From Shimazuella alba (GTDB taxonomy: Bacteria > Bacillota > Bacilli > Thermoactinomycetales > Thermoactinomycetaceae), in assembly GCF_009831235.1 (NCBI RefSeq), contig NZ_WUUL01000002.1, forward strand, positions 248,001-312,000: a stretch of DNA of 64,000 nt, written 5' to 3'. Shown here piece after piece: positions 29,532 through 39,214 of this stretch (positions are counted from its first letter, which is position 1; every line of letters starts with the position of its first letter). Made by a program: the position numbers and the translations under genes. The notes under the pieces are model-generated. The model saw only the letters and a program-made list of their open reading frames with translations, had not been told where the DNA came from and made no database searches.

Positions 29532-30017
29532 ATGAAACGTAATGACATTAAATCCCATTGTCCCATTAATTTCTCTTTAGAATCATTTGGGGATCCTTGG
29601 TCCTTACTGATTGTTCGAGACATTGTTTACTACGGAAAAAAAACATATGCAGAATTTCTATCTTCTGAAGAAAAAATTTCATCGAATATACTTGCCAATC
29701 GCCTTCTACAACTCCAACAAAAAGGGATACTCGTAAAAAAAACACATCCATTCTTGAAAAGAAAAGAAGTTTATGAGTTAACCGAAAAAGGACTGGATCT
29801 CATCCCTATCATCCTTACCCTAGCTGGATGGGGAGCAAAGCATGATCCTGAAACCATTACACCACAGACAGATGCATCAGAAATTTGGTTTAGTGCCTTG
29901 CGTACAGATCGGGAAAAGGTGTATAAACTGATTCATGAAACAGTGAAGAATGGAGGATCGATTTTTTCTGGTTCTAACAGTGTTATAAGTCAACTAAATT
30001 CTCATGACAAAATCTAG
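29532..30017 (+). CDS. HxlR family transcriptional regulator
   Basis: 161 residues. An N-terminal cysteine (HCPINFSLESFGDPWSLLIV) and the winged-helix parts ISSNILANRLLQLQQKGIL and KKEVYELTEKGLDLIPII define the HxlR family, whose members often sense electrophiles or oxidants through that cysteine. No Shine-Dalgarno sequence precedes the ATG, and the promoter lies at its edge, so translation is probably leaderless. The C-terminal 60 residues exceed the usual family length of about 110. It likely controls the divergent VOC/DUF998 genes. Confidence 0.88.
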   Translation: MKRNDIKSHCPINFSLESFGDPWSLLIVRDIVYYGKKTYAEFLSSEEKISSNILANRLLQLQQKGILVKKTHPFLKRKEVYELTEKGLDLIPIILTLAGWGAKHDPETITPQTDASEIWFSALRTDREKVYKLIHETVKNGGSIFSGSNSVISQLNSHDKI

Positions 30018-30308
30018 CCACTGCTAACAACATCGAACTGATTTTGAGTATTCTCTTATTATCCAAAAACAGAAAAAGTACTGGTACATAAAAATGATCA
30101 TCCTAAAGGGATATCGCCCAACATTTTGTAAAAATTCTACGCTAAGAAAAAGCCAATTTCCTCTTCGCCAGAATGAAAGGAAAATTGACTTTTTCTTGTG
30201 TTATATATCTTTATTTTTATTATTTGATGTGCACGACTCAACGGATCAGTGGTTCAGGATATCTAATTCATGGATAGATCAGCTAAGATTGTTATCCTTC
30301 ACAACCAA

Positions 30309-30569
30309 TTAACTTCTTGTAATAATTGGTAAAATAATAGCAGAAGGATGTTCTTTATTATGCAGGATTGTTTGCTGAGCAACGATAAGATTCTTCTCTT
30401 GATCCTCCCCAAAATCATGACCTGTATTCGGGTTTCGATCCCAACGAATGAGGTTACTACTTGTGATATCCAAGCGAAACCAACTAACCAAACAAGATAT
30501 GCAATTAATTTCCAGATTGAACCCGCATTTCTCATCGGTTCCATCTGGTTGTATGGAATAATGCAACAA
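30309..30569 (-). CDS. Uncertain small ORF after spoIIR
   Basis: An open frame of about 86 residues from a TTG, beginning just after the spoIIR stop. The translation has a natural composition, with WDRNPNTGHDFGEDQEKNLI standing out, but I do not recognise a family and there is no convincing ribosome-binding site. The overlapping frames on both strands are worse. It may be a remnant. Confidence 0.3.
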   Translation of the reverse strand: MLHYSIQPDGTDEKCGFNLEINCISCLVSWFRLDITSSNLIRWDRNPNTGHDFGEDQEKNLIVAQQTILHNKEHPSAIILPIITRS

Positions 30570-30580
30570 GCTCTCATAAT

Positions 30581-31216
30581 CTAGAATAGCTTTTTTACTT
30601 TATCTAACAGTAGAAAACGTACTTCCAAATGATTCGCTTTTGTTTCTTTTTGTTGTTTACTTGGGTCTGCATATACTTTACGCTGTGGTTCTATTTTTGT
30701 TGATAAGACAGCACCTTTATCTTCTTTCGGAAATGCTTCTGACTTCCCCATATCAACAAAACAAAGGGGAGGAAACAAGACACACCACCAATTACCACCT
30801 TGTCCCGAACCAATCGTTACGAGTAAAGCTTCATAATTTCCAGCAGCATATACTTGATTGCCATATAGCTTTGTTGGAAAAGGAACTTTTCCAAATTGCA
30901 CATGAACAGAATAAGAATAGCCATATTTTCTAATTGTTTCTTTGGCTAATTGTTGAAATTCAGGAAGATGCTTTTGAATCATTTTCCGAGCTTCGATAAT
31001 GGATTTTGGCTTATGTACCCATGTGCCCATTTCATTTACGATTTCATTTCGAACTTGACGTTTCAACCACTGATCTTGTACCGAATCGCTATTAGCGAGA
31101 ATACGAAGTCTCACAGCTTCATCTGGAATACTTGGAATACTCATTCCTTCAGTATGTTGACTAGATACCATCCAAATAGATAAGAAAAATGTTATGAGTG
31201 CAACCAACCTTTTCAT
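30581..31216 (-). CDS. spoIIR: Stage II sporulation protein R
   Basis: 211 residues. SpoIIR is made in the forespore and exported to the intermembrane space, where it triggers SpoIIGA to process pro-sigma-E in the mother cell. A signal-like helix lies at residues 3-18, followed by the conserved PDEAVRLRILANSDSVQDQ, QVRNEIV, and the core GNYEALLVTIGSGQGGNWWC with VLFPPLCFVD. All are standard. Its presence marks the organism as an endospore former. In the backbone it lies between prmC and ywlB, but accessory genes now separate these. Confidence 0.95.
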   Translation of the reverse strand: MKRLVALITFFLSIWMVSSQHTEGMSIPSIPDEAVRLRILANSDSVQDQWLKRQVRNEIVNEMGTWVHKPKSIIEARKMIQKHLPEFQQLAKETIRKYGYSYSVHVQFGKVPFPTKLYGNQVYAAGNYEALLVTIGSGQGGNWWCVLFPPLCFVDMGKSEAFPKEDKGAVLSTKIEPQRKVYADPSKQQKETKANHLEVRFLLLDKVKKLF

Positions 31217-31329
31217 GTCTTTCCCTCCTCCCTATTCAGTATGGACAAGTGAAAGAAAGTTTAGTCGTGTTATGATTCGGAAAATTTTGTTATACTTTCG
31301 TTATCTGCCTATCAAGGAGGAAAATTGCT

Positions 31330-31851
31330 ATGAAATATTCTTTACTGCTTGCTATCTTTGTTGCAAGCACAACACTTGTTGGTTGCTCGGATGCAGCTAA
31401 ATCGAAAGAAGCAGTTGCACAAATGATGGATTCTAAAGGAATGAACGTTGGGACGATACAACTAACTGAAAGCCAAGACGGAGTACATATGAAAATGAAT
31501 GTGAAAAATTTACCAGTTGGTGCTCATGCTTTTCATATCCACACTGTTGGAAAATGTACTGCCCCAGATTTTAAATCAGCAGGTCCACATTTCAACCCAA
31601 CTGATAAAGAACATGGACATCTTAACCCAAAAGGGAGTCATGCAGGTGACTTAGGAAATATCACAGTAAAATCGGATGGAACGTTCACTTTAACGAAAAC
31701 TATTGCTGGTGTAACACTGGAAAAAGGACAGAAAAACTCCCTTTTCCAAACAGGTGGTACAGCGTTTGTTATCCATGAGAAACCAGATGATGAGAAATCA
31801 AATCCAGCTGGTAACGCAGGAAGTAGAATAGTATGTGGTGTTGTAAAATAA
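31330..31851 (+). CDS. sodC: Cu/Zn superoxide dismutase-like lipoprotein
   Basis: 173 residues. A lipoprotein signal ends at TTLVGC (cysteine about residue 19), so the protein is anchored outside the membrane. The Cu-Zn fold is clear: HAFHIHTVGKC with two copper histidines, GPHFNPTDKEHGHLNPKG and SHAGDLGNI with the bridging and zinc ligands, and FVIHEKPDD near the end. In Bacillales such proteins are often called YojM-like and may lack activity, but here the metal ligands appear to be present. The ATG is behind AAGGAGG. A long terminator follows. Confidence 0.9.
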   Translation: MKYSLLLAIFVASTTLVGCSDAAKSKEAVAQMMDSKGMNVGTIQLTESQDGVHMKMNVKNLPVGAHAFHIHTVGKCTAPDFKSAGPHFNPTDKEHGHLNPKGSHAGDLGNITVKSDGTFTLTKTIAGVTLEKGQKNSLFQTGGTAFVIHEKPDDEKSNPAGNAGSRIVCGVVK

Positions 31852-31860
31852 CTAAAAACA

Positions 31861-31910
31861 AAACCAAACGACTCCCTCTGATTGTTTATAATCAGGGAGT
31901 TATTTGGTTT
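31861..31910 (+). terminator. Terminator after sodC
   Basis: A long near-perfect stem, AAACCAAA...ACTCCCT with GGGAGT...TTTGGTTT, closes on a short loop. T content on the 3' side is moderate. Confidence 0.75.
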
Positions 31911-31966
31911 GATCTCTTCTATCAAACATGGTACTCTTGCCCAAAAAACAGCTGTGAGGAAAGATT

Positions 31967-32641
31967 ATGATACATATTCTCATCGTAGAAGATGATTTGC
32001 ATATTCGTAAAATGATTGCTTTCTACTTAAAAAAGAAAGGCTTTGAAGTAGTGGAGTCTGATAATGGCAATCACGCTCTAACCATCGTCAACTCCCAATC
32101 GATAGATCTAGTGGTATTAGATATTATGCTGCCGGAGAAAGATGGTTGGGAAATATGCAGGGAAATTCGAAAACATCGAGATACACCAATTTTGATGGTC
32201 ACCGCTAAACGGGAAACAGATCAAAGGATCAAAGGCTTGGAAATCGGAGCAGATGACTATATCACCAAACCCTTTGATCCATTAGAATTAGCAGCACGAG
32301 TAAAAGCATTGCTTCGCCGTGCCCGTATGACATCAAGCAACTTGGTGCAATTTGGCGATACTACTATTGATGCGAATAGTTATACCGTAAGTATAGAAAA
32401 CGAAACAATAAAACTACCTCCAAAAGAATTTGAACTCCTTTTCCAACTTGCTAGTTACCCAGCACAAATTTTTACAAGAACGCAATTAATCGAGCGAATT
32501 TGGGGACTCGATTTTGCTGGTGACGAACGAACAGTCGATGTCCATATTAAGCGTCTGCGAAAACGATTTGATACTCAGACAAATGCCTTTCAAATCACAA
32601 CTGTCCGAGGTATTGGCTATAGATTGGACGTGTCAAAATGA
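31967..32641 (+). CDS. OmpR-family response regulator
   Basis: 224 residues: a receiver domain (ILIVEDDLHIRKMI acidic pair, phospho-acceptor aspartate in LVVLDIMLPEKDGW, conserved threonine in ILMVTAKR and lysine in DDYITKPFDPLEL) and a C-terminal winged helix with the FAGDERTVDVHIKRLRKR recognition segment. It overlaps the kinase gene by four bases and is followed by an RND exporter, so it probably controls that exporter. A direct repeat of the type bound by OmpR-family dimers lies upstream of the exporter gene. Confidence 0.93.
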   Translation: MIHILIVEDDLHIRKMIAFYLKKKGFEVVESDNGNHALTIVNSQSIDLVVLDIMLPEKDGWEICREIRKHRDTPILMVTAKRETDQRIKGLEIGADDYITKPFDPLELAARVKALLRRARMTSSNLVQFGDTTIDANSYTVSIENETIKLPPKEFELLFQLASYPAQIFTRTQLIERIWGLDFAGDERTVDVHIKRLRKRFDTQTNAFQITTVRGIGYRLDVSK

Positions 32642-33987
32642 TTCGCACCTTATATTTTCGTTTGGTTATCACGTTTATTGGCATAGTGCTTATCAGTCTT
32701 ATTATCTCTTTATTCATTAATACTCTCCTGTACCGCGAAGAAGTAGAAACACAAATTCAGCAAGCCCTAATCCAGCAGGGGAAAGAAATTATCACACTGT
32801 ATCAACAAAATCCTAGTACGAATATGGATTCATATTTAAAAAGCATTTCACGGCTCAATTACAACTTTTGGTTATTTACGGAAAAGGGAAAAGAAAAGTT
32901 TTTTGGTTCTAAATCAAAAGTAGATAAACCGTTTACAAAAAACACCATCAATCACGTAATAAAAGGAGGAACTCACCTTGAAAAAAACAAAGTCCGATCT
33001 TCTCAAATGGTAGGACTTCCCTTTCAAATCAACGGCCAACATTATGCACTTTTTTTAACCTTTCGGGGTGCTCCCTTTCTGGAAAAATTAGATGAAATTA
33101 TTAATACTGTGCTCACTATGTCATTTATCATTGGGAGTATATTGATCTTAATCGCATCTCGTTATTTAGTCAGACCTTTGCAGGTAATGACATCGGCAAC
33201 CAAAAAATTATCCCAAGGAAACTTTGATATCCATTTGAACGTAAAACGAAAGGATGAGCTAGGCATTTTAGCAGATAGTTTTAACTTGATGGCAAAAGAA
33301 TTAAGTGAGTTAGAACAAATGCGCAAAGACTTTGTATCCAATGTATCCCATGAAATCCAATCGCCACTTACTTCCATTCGCGGATACTCCGAGATGTTAA
33401 AGGACAAAGCTATATCATCTGAAGAGCGAAATACATTTCTAGATATCATTCAGCAAGAGACAGAACGTCTATCTCGTTTAAGTGAAAACTTATTAAAATT
33501 GGCTTCTCTTGAATCTAACCATCATCCCTTTCATCCAGAATCTTATCGATTAGATGAGCAAATTCGAAAATTGGTTGCCTTTTTAGAACCACAATGGTCC
33601 AAAAAACGACTAAAGATGAACGTAAGACTAGAAAAAATAAATATTGTTGCTGATCAAGATCAACTAAATCAAGTATGGTTAAACCTCTTGAGTAACAGTA
33701 TTAAATTCACACCTGAAGAAGGAAGTATACAGGTAAAGCTCACTGAGCAAGACCAAAAAGTGATCGTGGATATTACCGATACAGGTATCGGAATCTCAAA
33801 AGAAGCACAACAACATATCTTTGACCGTTTTTATACGGGAGACCCTGCACGAAATCGAATAAAATCTGGAAATGGTCTGGGCTTATCGATTGCTAAAAAG
33901 ATAGTGGAATTACACGATGGGCAGATAAGAGTAGCTAGTGAAGTAGAAAAAACAACGACATTTACTGTGGCCATACCAAAAAAGTAG
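32638..33987 (+). CDS. Sensor histidine kinase
   Basis: 449 residues: membrane helix at about 10-30, an extracellular sensor of about 120 residues, a second helix around 155-175, a HAMP domain (SRYLVRPLQVMTSATKKLS), the dimerisation helix with the phospho-histidine in VSNVSHEIQSPLTSIRGYS, and a complete ATPase domain with N box NLLSNSIKFTP, G1 DTGIGI and G2 GNGLGLSIAKK. The H box has IQSP where LRTP is commonest, a known Firmicute variant. The signal is unknown; the exporter downstream suggests an envelope or drug stress. Confidence 0.93.
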   Translation: MIRTLYFRLVITFIGIVLISLIISLFINTLLYREEVETQIQQALIQQGKEIITLYQQNPSTNMDSYLKSISRLNYNFWLFTEKGKEKFFGSKSKVDKPFTKNTINHVIKGGTHLEKNKVRSSQMVGLPFQINGQHYALFLTFRGAPFLEKLDEIINTVLTMSFIIGSILILIASRYLVRPLQVMTSATKKLSQGNFDIHLNVKRKDELGILADSFNLMAKELSELEQMRKDFVSNVSHEIQSPLTSIRGYSEMLKDKAISSEERNTFLDIIQQETERLSRLSENLLKLASLESNHHPFHPESYRLDEQIRKLVAFLEPQWSKKRLKMNVRLEKINIVADQDQLNQVWLNLLSNSIKFTPEEGSIQVKLTEQDQKVIVDITDTGIGISKEAQQHIFDRFYTGDPARNRIKSGNGLGLSIAKKIVELHDGQIRVASEVEKTTTFTVAIPKK

Positions 33988-34075
33988 GTACTACAAATTT
34001 GTATTTGTATAAAAAAACATTGCATTATAAAAGGTTGTTTTTACCATTCACTATTTTGTCGAAAATATAGCGCTT

Positions 34076-34115
34076 TGTTCATACTGTGTTCATGTTGGGC
34101 GATTACCTTTATAGC
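34076..34115 (+). promoter_or_regulatory. Direct repeat and activator-type promoter of the RND gene
   Basis: TGTTCAT occurs at 34076-34082 and again at 34087-34093, one helical turn apart, the spacing recognised by OmpR-family dimers. The second copy overlaps a poor -35 element (TGTTCA) with TATAGC 17 bases on (34110-34115). This is the geometry of a class II activated promoter for the adjacent response regulator. Confidence 0.5.
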
Positions 34116-34140
34116 AGCAAAATAAAGGAGGAGCCCTCGC

Positions 34141-37100
34141 GTGACAAAATGGAGTTTGAAAAACAGCATTGTGATCATCCTGCTCGCCATTATTGTGATT
34201 GTATCAGGCGTGCTGGTTACAGGAAATCTGAAACTAGAAACGATTCCAGATGTAAGTGCTCCTGTACTTACGGTACAAGCGAATCAGCCAGGGGCTAGTG
34301 CCGAAGATATAGAGAAAAAGTTAACAAAACCATTGGAAGATACTATCAAGCAACAGAATGATTATGAAACTCTTACAAGCACATCAAGTGATAATATAAC
34401 AAGTATTCAAATCTTGTATCCTTTTGGAACAGATCTGGATAAAAAAGAACAAGAGCTAAATAATAATTTCTCCAAACTTAAATTACCAGAGAAAGCAGAG
34501 TTCCAAATCAAGCGTATCAATCTAGATGATTTGCCGATTTATTCTGCCTCTCTTTCCACAAAATACGAAGCGGATTTACAAAAAGAACTAGAGGATAAGA
34601 TCATCCCTGAGTTAGAAAAAACAAAAGGCATCAATGAAGTAACAGTAAAAGGAACCAAAACTTCGACTGTCGAAATCTCAGTAAATCTTAAGGAAGCTCA
34701 AGCAAAAGGGTTAAATCTCAGTACGATTCAACAATCCATCCAAAACCAAGAGTATGCTTTACCTGCTGGTTCTGCAGAAACAAAAGACAATACGATTGCT
34801 GTTCGATTAGTTGGAGACATTCAAAAAGTAGCAGATTTAAAAAATATTCCTATTATCAATTCGGCAATAGGAGCAAATCCACAATTAGCTGCATCCATAT
34901 CTCCTGTCAAACTTGGTGATATTGCCGAAATTAAAACCATCTCCGAACAAACAGAAATCAGCAAAGTGAATGGAGAAAGTGCCTTTCAAATCGAAGTTAC
35001 AAAAGACCAAGATGCAAACACAACAGATGTCTCTAAATCAACACGAGATGTACTAGAAAAGTACCAGCAAAATGTCGCCTTTAAAATCCATCCGATTGCG
35101 GATCAAGGCGAAGAAACAGAAAAATCGATCAACAGTTTGATTAAAGAAGCACTATATGGAGCTATCTTTGTTGTACTGATTATCGCGCTCTTTTTACGCA
35201 ATATCCGAGCAACCATCATTGCTCTTGTCTCCATCCCGATCTCCATCCTAGTTACGCTAACTCTTATGGAACCAATGGGATATACATTGAACATCATGAC
35301 CCTTGGCGGAATGGCAGTAGCCGTTGGGCGGATTGTCGATGACAGCATCGTTGTAATTGAAAATATTTTCCGTTGGAAGCAACAAAAAGGTGATACCTTA
35401 TCACATAAGCAAATTATCATACACGCAACCAAAGAAGTTGGAACTGCTGTCGCATCTTCGACTTTTGTTACAATAGCAGTCTTTCTTCCACTCGTTTTTG
35501 TCACGGGCATGATCGGAGAAATTTTCCGTCCATTCGCCTTGACAGTAGCTATTTCGATCCTAGTATCTTTGTTGGTTGCGATTACCTTGATTCCACTACT
35601 TGGAGCTTCGTTCTTTAAAAAAGTTCCCCATCATTCAGAGGATACTAGACTTTCTCGTCTCTATGGAAAATTGCTAAATGGGGCGCTTCGCCAAAAAATG
35701 TTGGTTATCATTGCCTCTCTTTTCCTATTGGTCGGTTCTCTTGCGATGATTCCGCGTTTAGGATTTTCATTCTTACCAGCAGGAGATGCTGATATCATTA
35801 CAACTGAGGTGACCTTGCCTGCCGGCACTACCCTTGAAGCCACAGAAGAACTCTCGAAGAAGCTAGAAAACAAATTAAAAGAAATGAATCTTTTTGACAA
35901 AAGACAAGTTACCATTGGAATATCCAATATGCTGCAAATCGTAGAAACAAATCAACAAAAGATAAGCTTCTCTCTCGAACTGAAAGAAGACATATCCAGC
36001 GATGATGCTCTGTCAAAAGTAGAAAAAGAGATGACGAAAATCAGTCATGATCAGTATCCAAAAGCAAAAGTAAAAGTATCCGAACAAGAAGTACAGGCTG
36101 GTCCTGGATCAGGTAACGATGTCAACATTAAATTGTATGGAGAAAATCTAAAAAATCTAGCAACAGCAGCGAATCAAGTAGAAGATCTACTAAATCAAAA
36201 CAAGGACTTAAAAAACATCTCCAATAACAGCCAAGAGACACTTAAAGCATGGGATATCACCTTAAATCAAAAAGGAAAAGAATTAGGTGTAACTCCTGGG
36301 CAAATGATGCAAACAGTCCATGAACATCTCCAACCTTTAGAGGTAGGAACCTATGAATTAGACGGATTAGATCAAAGCCTTGTGCTTGAATATAACGATA
36401 AAGTTTCAACTGAAGCGAAATTAAAGGCAATTAAAATCCAAACAGCTAAGGGTGAAAAAACATTAGCTGAGATCGCAACTGTAAAATCAAATAATGTCCC
36501 CGCATCCATTCTTCATGAAAATGGAGAGACTTACACCACAGTCAGTGCTCTCGTCAAAGGGGATAATACATTAGAAGTAACAGATGAAATCAAGCAAGAT
36601 ATTGATGCATTGTCGCTTCCAAGCGGAATCACTGTACAAATAGGTGGAGGAAATGAAGATATTACGGAAGGGCTTACTAGTTTAGGTATTTCCATCGTCA
36701 TTGCCATCGGATTGGTATTTGTCATCTTGAGTCTCACCTATGGCGGCTTACTCACACCATTAGTCATCTTATCCTCTCTCTTATTCGTTCCGATCGGAGC
36801 GATTGCAGGATTATTGATTACCGGACAAGCGGTATCGATGAGTGTGATGATAGGACTACTGATGTTAGTTGGAATTGTGGTTACCAATGCAATTGTGCTG
36901 TTGGACCGAGTAGAGACTAAACGGAAATCAGGTTTGGAATTAAACCAAGCCCTCCTCGATGCTGCAAAAACACGTCTGCGTCCAATCTTAATGACAGCAC
37001 TGGCTACCATTTTTGCACTGGTACCGTTAGCCTTATCTACTGATTCTAGTTTACTTATTTCACAAGGTTTAGCGATCACTGTCATCGGTGGATTGACAAC

Positions 37101-37251
37101 TTCAACACTTCTTACCCTGTTCTTCGTACCAGTACTTTATTCACTTGTAGGAAAGTATCGAAAGATCGAGCCTGTTGATTCAGTAACAGATCGGAAGGAA
37201 GAGAAGGAGGATGATCCGAAGAAAAAAGAAAGAGAATTGGTAGAAGTCTAA
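34141..37251 (+). CDS. RND superfamily exporter (SwrC/AcrB-like)
   Basis: 1036 residues, the normal length of HAE1/AcrB-type permeases and of B. subtilis SwrC (YerP). A first helix at residues 10-28 is followed by a large extracellular domain (porter-like repeats), helices from about 335, motif MTLGGMAVAVGRIVDDSIVV with the proton-relay aspartates, a second extracellular domain and the last six helices with LMLVGIVVTNAIVLLDRVE. The GTG start is nine bases after AAGGAGG. SwrC exports surfactin-like lipopeptides, but the substrate here is unknown. No membrane-fusion protein gene accompanies it, as usual for Gram-positives. Its C-tail is very charged. Confidence 0.92.
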   Translation: MTKWSLKNSIVIILLAIIVIVSGVLVTGNLKLETIPDVSAPVLTVQANQPGASAEDIEKKLTKPLEDTIKQQNDYETLTSTSSDNITSIQILYPFGTDLDKKEQELNNNFSKLKLPEKAEFQIKRINLDDLPIYSASLSTKYEADLQKELEDKIIPELEKTKGINEVTVKGTKTSTVEISVNLKEAQAKGLNLSTIQQSIQNQEYALPAGSAETKDNTIAVRLVGDIQKVADLKNIPIINSAIGANPQLAASISPVKLGDIAEIKTISEQTEISKVNGESAFQIEVTKDQDANTTDVSKSTRDVLEKYQQNVAFKIHPIADQGEETEKSINSLIKEALYGAIFVVLIIALFLRNIRATIIALVSIPISILVTLTLMEPMGYTLNIMTLGGMAVAVGRIVDDSIVVIENIFRWKQQKGDTLSHKQIIIHATKEVGTAVASSTFVTIAVFLPLVFVTGMIGEIFRPFALTVAISILVSLLVAITLIPLLGASFFKKVPHHSEDTRLSRLYGKLLNGALRQKMLVIIASLFLLVGSLAMIPRLGFSFLPAGDADIITTEVTLPAGTTLEATEELSKKLENKLKEMNLFDKRQVTIGISNMLQIVETNQQKISFSLELKEDISSDDALSKVEKEMTKISHDQYPKAKVKVSEQEVQAGPGSGNDVNIKLYGENLKNLATAANQVEDLLNQNKDLKNISNNSQETLKAWDITLNQKGKELGVTPGQMMQTVHEHLQPLEVGTYELDGLDQSLVLEYNDKVSTEAKLKAIKIQTAKGEKTLAEIATVKSNNVPASILHENGETYTTVSALVKGDNTLEVTDEIKQDIDALSLPSGITVQIGGGNEDITEGLTSLGISIVIAIGLVFVILSLTYGGLLTPLVILSSLLFVPIGAIAGLLITGQAVSMSVMIGLLMLVGIVVTNAIVLLDRVETKRKSGLELNQALLDAAKTRLRPILMTALATIFALVPLALSTDSSLLISQGLAITVIGGLTTSTLLTLFFVPVLYSLVGKYRKIEPVDSVTDRKEEKEDDPKKKERELVEV

Positions 37252-37262
37252 CCAAAATAAAC

Positions 37263-37303
37263 AAACACCTTCCTCGATACAAAAGCTGAGGAGGGTGTTT
37301 TTA
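37263..37303 (+). terminator. Terminator after the RND exporter
   Basis: AAACACCTTCCTC pairs with GAGGAGGGTGTTT (one wobble), followed by five T. Confidence 0.88.
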
Positions 37304-37549
37304 TAAACTCTCGTATTATTATTTGTATTTTTGGAACCCTTCAATCTCCATACTTTCGGAAAGATTCTTTTTATTTCGTTAAACAAACCCATAATCATTA
37401 AGGTGAATAAACTTAAATGAATCTATTCATATAAAGATATGAATTTACATCGATTTACTTATAAGGTAATTTGGTATATAATAAAATATTATGTTATTCA
37501 TTATTTTTCTATTAGCATGGCATTATATTATGAAAGACATGGTGATACG

Positions 37550-38317
37550 ATGAAACGTTTAGGAATTGTTCTTTCTCTTTTCGCACTTGTTCTTATATTT
37601 ACCACAGCATGTACTAAATCCAATACTAATACCGAAACAAAAAACACCTCCAAACAAACTCAGACAGAACAAACATTCCAGCAAGAGGAAGAAGTGACCC
37701 CCCTACAGCTTTTAAAAGAAACACAAAAGAAAATATCCGCCATTTCAGGGTACAAATTTTCGCGAATTACGATTGAAAAAAATAATACTACCACCAATAA
37801 CAACACCGAAACCGGTGAAGAACAACTGAACCCTCAAGTTGCCCACTTTACTAATTCAAAAAATAATGAATATTATTATGATAAACAAAGCATATATATG
37901 AAAAAAGATGGTCAATGGGTAAAAGGCGCTAACAAAGATGGAAAAGTATTGGTAAGTGTTTTATTTACAAACAATGTAGCATTTTTCCTAGAAAATCTCG
38001 GTACAAAAGAAGAGTTACCAGGAATTACAGTTACCAAAAAAGACTATGTATATGTTCTTACAATTGATTATTTAATCTTTAAAGACCCTAAAATGACAGA
38101 ATCTGAATTTATCGCATCAAAAAAACAAATCAAAACACGAAAAACGGAGTTAACGGTTGATGCAAATACATTTGAACCAAAAAAATACACTTTTCATTAT
38201 GAGTCATTAGATGGCAAAAGAATCAGATCTGTTGATTTGGATTTAGTCCCTTACAGTGCTCCCATAACGATACCAATCGAAGTTATATCACAAGCAAAAA
38301 CTCCTGTCTCTCAATAA
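37550..38317 (+). CDS. Lipoprotein of unknown function (LolA/LppX-like fold suspected)
   Basis: 255 residues. The signal peptide MKRLGIVLSLFALVLIFTTA is followed by the lipid-carrying cysteine, then an Asn/Thr/Glu-rich linker (to about residue 50). The mature domain has repeated beta-strand patterns (KNNEYYYDKQSIYMKKDGQW, and a late KKYTFHYESLDGK) like the half-barrels of LolA/LppX or DUF6612 lipoproteins; this is a fold impression only. In-frame codons extend upstream to 37439, but the signal peptide sets the start at 37550, where the binding site is weak. Own terminator. Confidence 0.72.
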   Translation: MKRLGIVLSLFALVLIFTTACTKSNTNTETKNTSKQTQTEQTFQQEEEVTPLQLLKETQKKISAISGYKFSRITIEKNNTTTNNNTETGEEQLNPQVAHFTNSKNNEYYYDKQSIYMKKDGQWVKGANKDGKVLVSVLFTNNVAFFLENLGTKEELPGITVTKKDYVYVLTIDYLIFKDPKMTESEFIASKKQIKTRKTELTVDANTFEPKKYTFHYESLDGKRIRSVDLDLVPYSAPITIPIEVISQAKTPVSQ

Positions 38318-38344
38318 ATGAATAGGAGACAAGGAAAAAGTGAA

Positions 38345-38382
38345 AAACACCTTTTTCAATGATTGAGGAAGGTGTTTGTTTT
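38345..38382 (+). terminator. Terminator after the lipoprotein gene
   Basis: AAACACCTT and AAGGTGTTT enclose TCAA/TTGA as an inner stem; followed by GTTTT. Confidence 0.8.
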
Positions 38383-38749
38383 ATAAATAAAAGTCTCGCT
38401 AAACATTTTGCAAAATCATAAACTGAGCGTCTTCCCGACTTTTCGTCTCCGTTTTCGGCAGGAACAAAGCTCCTATATAGAATTTCAAAAATTCTCAATT
38501 ATAGTCTCTTCATAACTAACTCCAGATTCAAAAAGCTTTCCATTTATAGATAATTCCGTTCAACGTTTGTCTTCTATCGACTTCGGGATGTCCTCTTCCA
38601 TTTTTGAGTTTTAGGAGATGTCCTTGATTTTTTCCCATGACGATCTTCATGCGTGTCTACTCATATCTTTTAGTGTAACCAAAGTACTATTTTTCGAAAT
38701 ACTTTTGTAATTCATAAATATTTATATTTATGAATTACAAAATATCTTT
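38383..38749. other. Gene-free stretch
   Basis: No convincing coding frame. A few tens of codons on the minus strand around 38560-38650 read like basic protein sequence (for example THEDRHGKKS) but are interrupted by a stop; a gene remnant cannot be excluded. Confidence 0.25.
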
Positions 38750-39205
38750 CTAGCTAAGTTTGTTTTTTAGATATGTAATGCTTTCCTTTTTATGTTCTTC
38801 ATTGTCATACTCATAACTTATGAGTTTGTCATTTGAATAGTCATCTAATACCGATCCATGACTATCATTTTTGTTGTATTTCTTTTTTGCATTATCTGAA
38901 TAAATCCGGGCAGTTTGACCAGTATAGAAAAATATGTCTCCACCTGATTCTTGTAGTGCTGTTTGCATCATTCCTCCAATTTCTCGGGAGGCCAATACTT
39001 CATTCATGATTTCCTGTGTTTCAAAATGTGCTTCAATTATATACTGGATTTTACCCAATTCCCCTTCCATTACAGAAGATACAGAAGTTACATCAGTACA
39101 AATGAAACCAGGCAAGTTGTAGAATAAAGGTAGAAGCTCTTCTAGATATAGTTTTCTGAATTTCTCTTCTTCGATGTTTCTAAAAAAAGTGATCGTCTTA
39201 TACAT
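38750..39205 (-). CDS. Small protein, possible dimeric alpha-beta barrel fold
   Basis: 151 residues. The first 95 residues follow the beta-alpha-beta-beta pattern of EthD/antibiotic-monooxygenase-like dimeric barrels (MYKTITFFR, YLEELLPLFYNLPGFICTDV, GKIQYIIEAHFETQEIMNEVLA), with the catalytic residues not identifiable. The rest is charged and probably disordered (NAKKKYNKNDSHG). The ATG at 39205 is ten bases after AAAGGA; an earlier ATG at 39214 touches the site. Function unknown. Confidence 0.55.
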   Translation of the reverse strand: MYKTITFFRNIEEEKFRKLYLEELLPLFYNLPGFICTDVTSVSSVMEGELGKIQYIIEAHFETQEIMNEVLASREIGGMMQTALQESGGDIFFYTGQTARIYSDNAKKKYNKNDSHGSVLDDYSNDKLISYEYDNEEHKKESITYLKNKLS

Positions 39206-39214
39206 AGCATTCAT

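Noticed and set aside
35103-35510. Long minus-strand open frame inside the RND exporter gene
   Set aside because: It is a shadow of a strongly supported plus-strand gene; its composition and lack of a start site do not suggest coding.
38560-38650. Basic protein-like frame on the minus strand
   Set aside because: Too short, interrupted, and without a family pattern.
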